Source: Lanius collurio
Taxonomy: Eukaryota > Chordata > Aves > Passeriformes > Laniidae
Direction of reading: 5' to 3'
NCBI GenBank assembly: GCA_020086605.1
Contig: JACBWW010000003.1
Span: forward strand, 51,246,106 to 51,310,105
DNA length: 64,000 nt
Shown: positions 45,001-56,772 of the stretch, in pieces
Layout: the number at the start of each line of letters is the position of its first letter
Numbering within the stretch: position 1 is the stretch's first letter
Position numbers and translations under genes: made by a program
Notes under the pieces: generated by a model
The model's database searches: none
What the model was told of the DNA's origin: nothing
The model's input: only the letters and a program-made list of their open reading frames with translations

Positions 45001-45689
45001 CCATGCCCTTACGAATCCTTGGTCAAGGAATTTATCTAAGTCTCTAGGTGGTGAGCAGAGGTAGTATTCAAAGAAGAATAGGAGAAACAAGGAATGTAAA
45101 CAAAAATGTGCTTTCACAGTCTGAGGAAGATACTGCAAAACCATATTACCCTGTAGCTTTTCCAGTAAACTGAGCCCGGAAAAACTGTAATTTCCTTCAC
45201 TGACCAAACTTAGAAATTATGTCTGGAGTCTTAAGAATTAGATTACTGCTGTTGAAGAAATACTGTTTGTAAAGCAACATTAGCTTATAATTAAAGCAAT
45301 TTCTTTCATTTCTTGTCAATACCTCAAGAGTTAAGAGGCAGAAATTTGATAGAATGAGTGCTTGAAAACTAAACTTCAGAAAGACAGATTTGTGTGCAGG
45401 TGCATATCATCCTGGATTGACATGCACTTTTCCAGAATCATCTTAGAAGTTCTGTAAAAGGTAGGATAGAAAAAGGGATCATGGATCCAATATACAAAAT
45501 TAATATAGATTTGTACTAAAGGGAAATTCAGGTAGTAGACTTCCTAGATGAAGGCTCTGTTTACTAAAATAGCGTATATATTACCCTTACCAGGAGCACA
45601 GTATCTCTTTTGTAGCATAATCCTTTGAATCCCTTGGTCTTGCTTACTTCCTCTGTTAATTTTTGGCCCTTACTATCACCTTTCACTCC
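42091..45689. other. Intronic single-copy DNA, no gene seen
   Basis: AT-rich, including TA-rich sequence near 43119-43152. No exon, RNA gene or transposon recognised. Confidence 0.6.
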
Positions 45690-46300
45690 ACTGTAACTTG
45701 GGGAAGTGGCTGGAAAGGTTCCTGGTGGAAAAGAACCTGGGGGAATTGGTTGGACAGCACCTGAATGTGATCCAACAGCGAGCCCAGGTGGCCAAGAAGG
45801 CCAATGGCATTCTGGCCTGTATCAGCAATTGTGTGGTCAGCAGGACCAGGACAGTGATCGTACCTCTGCACTCAGCACTGGTGAGGCCACACCTCAAATC
45901 CTGTGTTGAGTGCTTGGCCTCTCACTACAGTAAAGACATTGAGGGGCTGGAGTGTGTCCACAGGAGGGCTGGAGAAGGGACTGGAGCTGGTGAAGGTACT
46001 GGAGTACAAGTCTGGTGAGGAGCAGCTGAGAGAGCTGAGGGTATTTAGCCTGCAGAAAAGGAGGCTCAGGAGAGACCTTATCACTCTCTATGGTTGCGTG
46101 AAAGGAAATTGTAGTGAGGTGGCTGTTGGTTTCTTCTCCCAGGGAACAAGAGATAGGACAAGATGAGGTTTTCTCAAGTTGCTTCAGGGGAGGTTAAGAT
46201 TGGCTATTAGGAAAAATTTCTTCATGTGAGGAGTTGTCAGGCTTTGGAATAAGCCTCCCAGGGAGGTGGTAGAGGGACAAGGCTTTACAATACCTAGATA
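45690..46300 (+). mobile_element. CR1 LINE fragment with ORF2 C-terminal remnant
   Basis: An open frame at 45698-46018 reads QRAQVAKKANGILACI, then VSRTRTVIVPLHSALVRPHL, the CR1 reverse-transcriptase C-terminal region. A shifted frame continues with LRELRVFSLQKRRLRRDL and then FSQGTRDRTR. A frameshift near 46000 and further breaks make it inactive. The 3' part is read to about 46300 ('cctcccagggaggtggtaga'). Plus orientation, antisense to CSMD3. Confidence 0.93.
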
Positions 46301-49300
46301 CTGAAGTTTCTCGCAGGATAGTTTAGAAGGATACTTGTCTGCACCAAATACTGTGTCAATGCACTGAGGCAAATAAAAAGAAAGATATTCTGAATAATCT
46401 CTCCTTACTCTCCCAAGACATCTATGTCATATGGAAATTTTACCCTATGCTGTTTTTAACTGATATGTTGCTCAGGTTTTTGCATTCTGATAATGACCTG
46501 GTAGCTTATGTACTATTTAAAATATATTTGGTGAATAATGATGCAGAAAGAATCAACAGTCAAAACTAAAGGCAATCAGCAGGAATCTTGGCATGGCAAG
46601 AACATGAATATTTCCTTACCTAGCTATATGACTGCTTTAAGGAGGGTTAGATATAACTCTCAGATATCATGTTTGGCACATGCTAATGCTGTTTTTAAGA
46701 GTAACAGAACCCTGAAAGACCAGCTAAACATAACCTGGTAAGCAGCAGGGGCAGTGGATAGCCTGACTAATATGAAAAGCTCCAGAAAAAAAATTCATGT
46801 GCTTCAGCAAATGATCCAAAATGTGGCACTTACAATCTAGAAGTCCATTAATATATTTTTTCAATGTAAACGCTTTGAAAATCCCTAATTATATTTTTCC
46901 TTGTTTTCGAAATAAGAGAAAAAATTTTCATTGAGTGTTCAAGGTTTTTAATACCACATTTTTTACAAAAAAACCAAAATAAACCACAAAAATGTAAAAA
47001 AGGTTTGGTTAAAAATTACATTTTTTCTATGGTTCTTGGACTCTGAAATATATGAAACCGATGTCCTTAGTTTCTTTTTAGCTTCTTAATACTACTAGAA
47101 GAGATACTAAAATCAGTGTCTGTCCAAGAAAACTACTTGAATAGTTAAACTTTGTGGAAGTCTAAATTCATATACTTACTCACTACACTGTTTAAATGTA
47201 ATATGTCAGTTTAATTTCCAAATACAAATAACAAGGGGTGTAGAGAAAAATCCTTACTGAAAAATAAATATAACTTGCTTACAAATTTCTCAAGCACCTG
47301 TACTTTAATGAAATTATGAATGGATAGGTTCCATTGAAATGCCATTGAAAACTATCATAATCTTTTTGAAGTGTAGAAAATCTCAGTCTTGGATGCAATT
47401 TCTTTTATTCTCACGCAAATTAATGGTTGTAATTGTCATCCTGAAATGTTTGAAATTCAGTCCAAGAAGCATAGAGTGTACTCTGGTCTTTTTGAAACTA
47501 CATTTCTTTAAAGAACAGTGGGAAATTACTATGTTAGTGAGAAGAAATATCTGATTTACCAGGATTTTTTGGAAAAAAAGAAAAATGTGTCACTATTTGG
47601 AATGAAACTGAGAAAAGCAATGCTAAAAAATCATTAAGACAGTTGGTGGTTTTTTCTCTATTTTTATAATGAACTGATTATACCATATGCAAACAACTGC
47701 ATCAGTAAAGGAATCTGGAAAGGACTTCTTTTGGGTTGAAATTTAAGAGTATTATCCTTAGCACAGAGAAGGAAATGCCTTTTAATTGATATTTACAGGA
47801 GTAAAAAGAACAGAATTATAGCAATCAGGTTGTGTCCCACATATTAATGAAATTATCTAATTTATATCTTTCATCTGATAATTATAAGGCCGTTAGAAAG
47901 TGAAATGAAATACGCCTTACTGTGTTGACTATACATGACTGAAATTTTGAGCCACTCTTCTAGACAGCTCCAGATGAAACAGGATCAAAAGGGGACGACC
48001 TTGTTCTTCTGATATATACTGATTGTCAGAAGGAAAAATAAGTGAAAGGAACCATGAACATGTTTATCATATGTTGAATCTATATTTTGTTTTCTGTATA
48101 TATTTGAGTACATTTCTATTTATTAAAAAAAAGCAAAAAACCCCAAAAAGCTGCACAAGATTGAGATAAAATGTTAAATCTGTAATAACATGAAAAATAG
48201 GTCCCAAAAGTGCCATCAAACTGTGCCTGAGTATGAGACTTATGAGGCTGCCTTTAGTTTAAGGCAAGAGTTTACAGACTCAGAAAGCAAGTCATAAATT
48301 TGAAAAATGGGAGATCAAGTCCCTTTTAAGAGGTCTCTTTAAATAATAGGAATTTTTTTAAGGACACATATATAGCTGTTACACATACTTGTTTTCCTTA
48401 CACTACTCAAGCTTACTTGAGCAGTTCCAGTTCCCTGCAAAAGAGGATAATGGAGTCACCATGCACGTAGACATAACAGAATAACTGGACCTGCTGTGGC
48501 TGCCCAGAACATTTAGAAAGAGCAAATGGCTGGCAAGGCACTTTGCTGATTTAGCTGTATTTTAAATGCAGCTTTGCAATTAAACAAGGAAGATGACAGC
48601 ACCCTGGAGTAATTAATCTTATACTATGACTAATGCATAACTGCATGTTATCTGGAAACTTCCCTGTCAGGGAATTAGGGAAGACAAAACCTGTGATTAT
48701 TGTACTTTGGGAACCCAGAGAGCCAGCTATTTGTTATTGTGCTGTACATTCTTCTGCTTTCTCCCTTCAGTGAAAAAGTGCTCTCAATCCATTTACTGTG
48801 CCATTTATAGATGATGAACCCTAGCTCATTGAGTATCAGTCATTTTAATTTGATTTACTTAGGTGATGGAAAGCTAGTGTTTGTTAGTGATTATGAAATT
48901 GGACTTCAGTCTTTGGTATTCCTATTGACAATAGAAACAGAGCACTTTATAAATCCTTGGTGTATGGACAATATCCATGACGTGGATAAATGACAGAAAC
49001 CCTTTGAGCTTTCATCTCCAAGTAAAATTCCTGAATGTTTGCTCATGAAGTTACAATCGTTATTGTTACTAATAAGCCTCTACTTTTTTAATCATGTTCA
49101 GAAAAACAAAGGTAGAAAATAATTTTCATCATTCTTTCAGTTTGACATGAAGTAACCATTACCTCAGCATTTTCACTTCATACCCAAAGATGCAGGAGGA
49201 CTGAATATCTAAATATTACTTTTTCAGTATTTGTATTAAATGAAATAAGAGTAAAGAAAGTTATACTGCTGAATTTTTCCTACAGGTGCATGCACTTTTC

Positions 49301-50218
49301 TTTTTACTTCAGATAGTTAGAAAATTGGAATCTGTCACCACATTTTTGGCCAAGCTAGAGATTTATAGATTGCAGTAAATAAACACCGTATTATTCTGGG
49401 ATTTTGGTCAATTTTGTCTGCTGAAGCCTTTTTATTTGTGCCTTACCACAAGTGCTTCATTCCATGGACAATACAGAAGGATAAAAGCCTTTCCCATCTA
49501 CCTGAAATCCAACAATTGATGTTTAAAAAAATAAAAAAACAAAACCCAACCAACCAACAAGAAAACTAAAACCAAAATATTTTTCTTTAAAAGTTGTATT
49601 TAAAAGCCAGAACATTATTTATAAAGTGGGACAAGAATTAAAATAACTATCACAGATTAACTGGGTGAATAACTGGACACATCCAGAGACCAGAAAGAGT
49701 ATGCTGTAACTGTGAGCCATGATCCATGAAGCACAAAAAAATCTTAGGTAGTCTTTGCTAATCAGGGCCTAATATTTCAAAAAAAAGCATGGATAAATTA
49801 AAAACAATCAAGAGGAAATTAGCAAACATTGCCAGTGGTCTCATGAGTTGTGAAGTAAGATAACATAAGTATTATAGTAATTAAAGACCAAAACTAAGTA
49901 TGAAAAAGGAAGTTGCAAAGAGGAACAAAATATTTGGTTTCTAATGTGCATAGGTGCAAAATTATATATGGGGTGGGGGGAAAGATAGCATGTTTAAATT
50001 TTAGCAGGAAAAATACATGTGGAGTAAATTATAAAAGTCCTTTCTAATAATATTAAATACAAAATATAGAAAACCACTGCCTTTGGAAAATGGAAAGATT
50101 TTAAGAAACTATATGGACAATTACCTAGTGGGAATAAATCTTGCAGTGGAGTGCAGGTATGGATTCTTTAAGATCTTCTGAAATATTTATTCAGTTTTCA
50201 TCCTGCCCTATTAGCATT
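46301..50218. other. Intronic single-copy DNA, no gene seen
   Basis: AT-rich, with an A-rich low-complexity stretch (AAC/AACC-like) near 49520-49575. Nothing else recognised. Confidence 0.6.
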
Positions 50219-50560
50219 TCAACAAGTAACAGGAAGGTTAAAGTGTGTGAGAACTAAAGTGTGTGAATTAGAGACTTCCTTGAGCTCTTTAAAGAACATT
50301 TCACACATTTCCTCATCCTTATCCACCGGTGTGTAACAGACTGGCAATACAGGTTCCCTGTTCTCTGATCCTGATCCACAAACTCTTGACCAGCACATTC
50401 TGCACCTTTGTCTTCTGAGAACTTTGCATACATCCTTTGTTACAATCCAGCCGTGTGAGCTGTCCCACCATGTCTCAGTTACTCCAACAGTGTTGCTCTT
50501 CTGTGACACCTGCTTGTGTCCCAGGCTGACTTGATGCTGGTACGATTTCATCTTGCTTTT
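50219..50560 (-). mobile_element. CR1 LINE endonuclease-domain fragment
   Basis: The minus-strand open frame of 110 codons contains VGVTETWWDSSHGW near its start and VCYTPVDKDEEMCEMFFKEL then LVLTHFNLP near its end. These match the apurinic-endonuclease domain of CR1 ORF2 (consensus recalled as TETWWD...DW and YRPP...ALVLxGDFN). The catalytic GDFN equivalent reads THFN, and part of the middle is deleted. This is an isolated internal fragment of a CR1, lacking its 3' half. Confidence 0.85.
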
Positions 50561-50924
50561 TGATTTCTGATGTCATCTATATGCCCATAATTCTGCATCC
50601 TTTGTTTTTGACTCCTGTCCAATGTTACCTGACTTAAATGGGGGTCAAAGTATCTGTTTCACATGGATCTTAGTTTAAAGTTATTTTCTTTTCAACTTAT
50701 GTAAGTTAAAAGTATTATATAGGGATTGATACCGAAAAAGATTTTCCTCAGGGTTCACTAAAGAAGACAAAACTGGGAACTAGCAGGCTTAAAAAAGAAG
50801 GACTTTTCTTTTCACTATCAGTTACACAGTTTGTAAAAGTTCTAAGATTTATACAAAAATTTTAAATACACATACTTACAATTATATCGGAAAAATAAAA
50901 GAATTGTGAGGGTCTGTCTCTTCT
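50561..50924. other. Spacer between two CR1 fragments
   Basis: About 360 bases of AT-rich sequence. The first 80 bases may extend the endonuclease fragment, but the match is not clear. Confidence 0.5.
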
Positions 50925-51190
50925 ATCATGTCTCAAGAGGATGGCTTCAAGTTGTGCCAGAGGAGACTCAGATTGGATATTAGGAAAATAAATTCACCAA
51001 AAGAGTGGTTAGGAATTTGAACAAATTTTCCAGGGAGGTGATGGAGTCACCATCTCAGGAAGTGTTCAAGAGGCATCTGGGTGCGGCACCTGGAGATATG
51101 GTTTACAGGTAGTTATAGTGTTTGGTAGATGGTTGGACTGGATAATCTTGAAGGTCTCTTCTAACCTTGAAGATTCTGTGATTCTGAAAA
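50925..51190 (+). mobile_element. CR1 LINE 3' end fragment with terminal octamers
   Basis: Reads 'cagattggatattaggaaaa', 'ttccagggaggtgatggagt', 'tggttggactggataatctt' and 'gaaggtctcttctaaccttg', ending at 'gattctgtgattctg', the CR1 terminal octamer repeat. Plus orientation, 5' truncated, comparatively young. Confidence 0.95.
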
Positions 51191-54100
51191 TTATATAATT
51201 TTGTGATATGATATCAAATGTTCAAAATGAAAGACAAGAGGGAATTGTGATAATGGAGAGAATTAATGCATAACTACACACCAGGAAGTCTCTCTAAACT
51301 GTAAAATACCAGCCATGCTAAGAGTGTTTGGATTAGGAAGGTTAAACTGATGAAGCAACTAGTTATCCTAAATTCTCACAGTTAAAGTTTTTGAACTCCT
51401 TTCACTTTGTCTTAAAAGAACCCAGAATTAACTTTATGATGTAGTGCAGCAAAGATAACTTTTACCCATGAACTTCTTGGTGCAGCTGAGATAAGGTCAC
51501 CTCCACTGATTGACTGAAATGCAAAGAAATTTTTTGAGCTACACTTGTACAGATCTGCCATCAAAGGTTTCATCATGAACAAAACTCCGAAGGCCTTCAT
51601 ACAAGATGAGTGAATTAACAAAACAGACTGTTTACCTTATATGCTCATTGCAGTCAATTCTGTAAGAAATTAAATCTGTGCTGATGGAATTTTTCACATA
51701 TAAGTAGTAAAACTGCTACCATTTCATTACATTTAAATGCCCTTTCAGAGTCAAGACAATTTAAGACAAATTGGTTTTAGACTCTGAATTTGCAGAGCTG
51801 AATGAAATGATGAATAAATTTTGTGAAATTCCAAATTTATTTTAGCAACAAAACTGAATCATCTTCAGACTTCTTCATCAGTGTATAACTGTAAATATAG
51901 GAACTTAGAAACAGGCTACAGTTTTGAAAACCATTTCACAAGGCCCCAACAGTGATGTCTTAATATTCAAATAAGCCTGCAACACTTCTGGTAATGAGGA
52001 CAACAACAAAATTAATTCATGCTAAAGATGAAGATTAATGTTCCATAGGTGAATCAAGCTTTAGGCTAAGAAAGATGTAGTCTTAGACAGATGTAGTCTT
52101 GAAGAATGATAAAATGTCATGCTAGAATTTTAACAATGAAATCTCTCACCTGCAAAAACCACTACTGGTAATCAGTTATTCTCTTGAAGAAATATTTGAA
52201 GGACTTTAAAGACTCCTCAGAAAACTAATTTGCTATGACTTCTGCCTTCCACGTGTAATTACGACTGAGTTATAAATCAGGGTTTGCAACGTGATAGCTA
52301 AATACTGAACAATGTTGTCACAATTACCATTTATATCCAGGTAAATTCTCATTTTAGGCAGAAACTCAAAGATATTGGAAGGTTTATCAAGCCATAATTT
52401 CAATAATATGAGGAAAATATACTAGTCTGTTTAAAAGCCCATGGCAGCCAAAGCTTTTTAGATTAAGCAGCTTAGTAAATTGAATTAATGAACCTGGGAT
52501 TTACCAGCAATTACTTTCAAAGTATCTCAAATTATTTTACAAATATTATTTCTTCTAATTGAAAACTACTAAGGATTTATCCAAGAATGCCATATAGAAA
52601 ATGAACCTTAAAAGAACAAGCATTGTTAAAGGGAAACAATTACCTTGCAAAATCAGAATTTATTAGCCCAAACTGGAATTAAGCTAGTTATAAATTTATT
52701 ACTCATCCTCTTAAAATAGTCTTTACATATTTCTACCAAAGAAAGAAATTAGTTTTAAATCAGATGTGAAAGACTGAGTCTTTGTTGTAATTGATAATTC
52801 TAGTATTGTGCTTTGATGATAAACATCATGCTAAACCAATATTTTACTTTTCCAGGGTCCTTCTTCCCATTCACTCATCTTGACCTTCAGAGTAATCTTC
52901 ACCAGTTTCAGGTATAATTCTCCCTGTTGTGTTGTCCTCAGTGAAAATTTACAACATAATTTCAATAGTGTGTGCTAACATTAACAATTAGCAAAACTTC
53001 TATGTCCTTTGTCCTTCATTAAGGAACAATTTAAGAAAATAGGATTTAAAAGCAGTGTTTAGTTTTTGGAACTTTTCATAAACCACCCAACTGACTTCCA
53101 CCCATTTGTGTAAGAAATCCTAATTCCCACTTTGAACACAGTAGTGGGATTGAAGATTTTATTATTCAAAAACTTTTATTTTTTTGGTATTGCATTAGAT
53201 TTCTTGAATTTAAAACTTGATCTTTCTCTTTTCCTCTTCATTGCCTTTATCAATTATTATAACAATCTTTTGTTATTAAATTTGATCTTACTGGTATTTT
53301 TTCTGTGAAAAGTAGCAAGATAATGCATTGCTATGTCTGTCTTTTCCTTACTTTGGTGTGAACTACAACTTTTTTCCAAACGTTCTCTTCCTGGAATAAT
53401 TGCATATATTTTCTTTATTCTATAAGCAGAATTTAATTTATTTAGAAACAGTTAATTTTTTCCTATTTCTCTAGTCCTCTGCAAACTGTTTTGAGACATA
53501 ATGTAAGAGGCCTGTTTTCCAAATTAACATGGCTACCACACTGATGAGTTTAAATTACTTTGATGCATGTATCTTTTCATTCTGGACTATATCACACCAC
53601 CTGAGGGTTAGTCCACTGCTAATACAAGTTTCTAGAACTCCCTTCACTACTGATAGGAATTACTGAAATGATATAAAGATGTGCAAAGCCAAACTATGTA
53701 AACCAAATGGAAGCTTGACTCTGATGTCCTGATGAATATTCTGATGCGGATGTATACATTTTTAAAGAAAGAACAGATAACAAAAACATTTTAAGATATT
53801 CAAAGCTTTGAAAATGTAAATCCTGATTAAAAAATGAAGCTAATAAAAAGGTTTGGGTTTTTTTGTTAGAAAGGTTTCCATAGTAAGCTTGCTTTCTGAA
53901 AATTTGTGGATTTTTCTCAAGTATCATCACTACTACAGTAGCACATCATTGCATGCCATAAATTTTCACATAAGAACAGTCCTCCATCCATCCTAAGAAC
54001 TTCGTTATTTGACCATCATTATCATAAATGAAGAAGCACAGGTTTTAGACATGACTCTAATGTCTTAAACCCAACTGGAACTCTCATGAATACTGTTCCT

Positions 54101-56772
54101 TGATTAAGGAGCAGGTTCAATGTTAGATCACTATCATTACTATTATATTTTCAGTGAGTTCCGTTTAATAGACATGACATACATTAGTAGTGCTAATATT
54201 ATTTTTTATTATTAATATAGTAAAACTAGTTTGTTTTAACATTAACATTAACATTGTGAATATACGATAATTCTAATATGATAAACATCTCTATTTCTGT
54301 ACCAATTTCCTGATTTACAATGCATCATTAATGACTTAAAATAGCTTCACATAATTTAGCAAAGTTTCACCACTATTTACAGTGAGAAGAAATCCATGGT
54401 TCAGGTCACACATTAAAATTCACATCAGGGTTTGCTATTCTTCAGGCTCAGGTATATTTTTTCATGTAAGCAGACTCTGCATTTATGCTAAATGCCCCTG
54501 GTAGTGAGTACCAGGTACTATCCTGAGACTAACATTCATATAATGAGAAAATACAAGTATGGTAGGATACAGTAGTGGGCAATTTCAGTGCTTTTCAGAA
54601 ATACAAAAAATAAGGTTTGAGTCTACTGCTATAAAAAATTACAGATTTTAAAGATGGCTAAAATAACTCACAGAGTTCTTTTATTGCAAAAATTCAAAGC
54701 AACAAAAGGTATTTTTTTATTTCTTGATTCAACAAGTCATTCTGGGTGTTATTTTGCAGATCTTCTGGGCCCTGCTTGAAATCACACAGCATGGTACTTG
54801 AAAACACCCAGCCATTATTCTACTATTTCCATAAAACAGTAGATATTTTTCATCATTTCCTCCTCCCAAAGAATCTTAATTAATGTCTCTAGTTCAAGGG
54901 AGCATCATTGCCATTTCTAGACCATTTATATTTTTTTAAATACCAACTATAAGAGTGTTGGCCATTCTAAGCCACTGATTAGTTATGTCCCCAAAAGGAT
55001 ATGCAGAACAAGCTCTGAAAAATTGCTCATATATAATTGTTTATATATAAATACATCACTCTAGAAATTATTTTTTTTTTTTTGTTTTCCTTTCAGTTTT
55101 CTCAAATAATCCAATATATTTCTTATACAGATGCACATGTCTATACTGGGGCTTTTCCCAAGAATAAGCAATAACAACTGTTTGTATATAAGAACTAGCT
55201 TCGGGCAAAAAAGCTGCTCATTCCCTGTGAGATGTAATTTATTCTTGCTTTTAAGATAGTGCACTCTATTTTCCTCTGTGTATATTGTCAGTTCCAGTAG
55301 TTAATGCACTACATGACATCAAGTGCAGTACTTTGACTTTATATCCTGCTTTGTTCTTTCCACAGCCTACAAAGACCAGCTTATAACAAAGATCCAAAGG
55401 CAGTCATCTTATTTTACTGCTTATATTACTAGGTTCTATTTGACATGCTTTCATAAAATCATTAATCCATTGGCAACCAAATGTATCTGTGAAATGTTTA
55501 CATTGCTGTATGATTGTTTCTCGGTAGTTATGTGAAGTTTAATTTTAGTTATTTTCTTTTCGAAATTCCATACTACTCTAAGCCATATATAAACAGATAC
55601 AACCATTCAAGAAAAGTGTTTTGGAAAATTCACAAGATACTAATTTCATTTAAAGTTACTCTCTGTTTTATCTGACCTAAAAATGTACTTATGGGGTTGA
55701 AACATGTATAGTGGCGTATCCATGTTGTTACATAATTATACCAGTGACCTGCAATTAACAAATTTTTTCAATCCAGTGGGTTCTGCATAGAGGAAATGTC
55801 AAAATATTTAAATAGTAAGCTGAATATTCTAATTCAAATTTGATGCCTGTGTGGCATCTAACACAGCCTGTTAGATCACTTTTAAAAATATGAGCTTATA
55901 AGCATCTCAATTCAATTAATTTGAAATAAATCAACTTAAGAAGAAGAAAGTATGTATACATCTATACAGATAAGTAAAAAGAAACATATCTTTATAAGAA
56001 CTTAAATATATATGTATACACACACACACACACAAACACACATATATATACATACTGCAAGGGGAATTACAGAATTACCAGACTTGAAATTTAGTATGAA
56101 CCTCTTCAGCCTTTTACCCGTCCTTACAATATATGCAAGAAATAATTCAATGTCCTCCCAGATAAATAGTCAAAAAAGCAAAAATGCATTTTGTACATGG
56201 AAAAATGAAACTAGTCAGTGGGTTGTGCACTTCTCTGTTCGAAATACATGTTGATTTAGACAAGTAGAATAACAAAGTCTCTGGTTGAAAATACAAACAG
56301 AAGTTTTATATTGACAACTATTTTTTAGCTATATGTACAGGCAATAGTGAAAATATTTTAGTAGAACATCTGTGAATACAAATACAACTGTATTCTACTC
56401 TTGAAATTTCTGAATTCTAAAAAAAAACTAATTTAGAATTCAAATTCTTACAACATTATTTTAGCATGGAATAAGAAATTCTTAAAAAATATAGAAGTCA
56501 GGATTCTTCCTTAATTATGAAATTCTCTTTTGTTTTAACCTTTATAGAATGAAAACTTTATATATAAATGTATCATTTTTTATTGCCCACAGTAAATTGT
56601 TTCTAGATGGCTGCATTATGGGAGAAACTTAAAGCTGCAACATTAGCTCAGGAATAGATGACATGATTAAGCTTCTGTCACATTTCAAGATTGAAAACAA
56701 CCTTATCAAAATTAATTTGTCAGGGGAGAAGGCCTTATTTAAAAACCAGTCGTGGATTGTGCACAATATAAT
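51191..56772. other. Intronic single-copy DNA with minor tandem repeats
   Basis: Contains AGATGTAGTCTT twice (52073-52084 and 52089-52100), TTAACA three times in tandem (54236-54253), and the CA/TA microsatellite at 56005-56052. No exon or transposon recognised. Confidence 0.6.
56005..56052. repeat. (TA)n/(CA)n compound microsatellite
   Basis: TA-rich start, then uninterrupted CA dinucleotides, then CATATATATACATA. Likely polymorphic. Confidence 0.95.

Noticed and set aside
54236..54253. Telomere-like hexamer tandem (TTAACA three times)
   Set aside because: The unit is not TTAGGG and has only three copies. It is an ordinary microsatellite.
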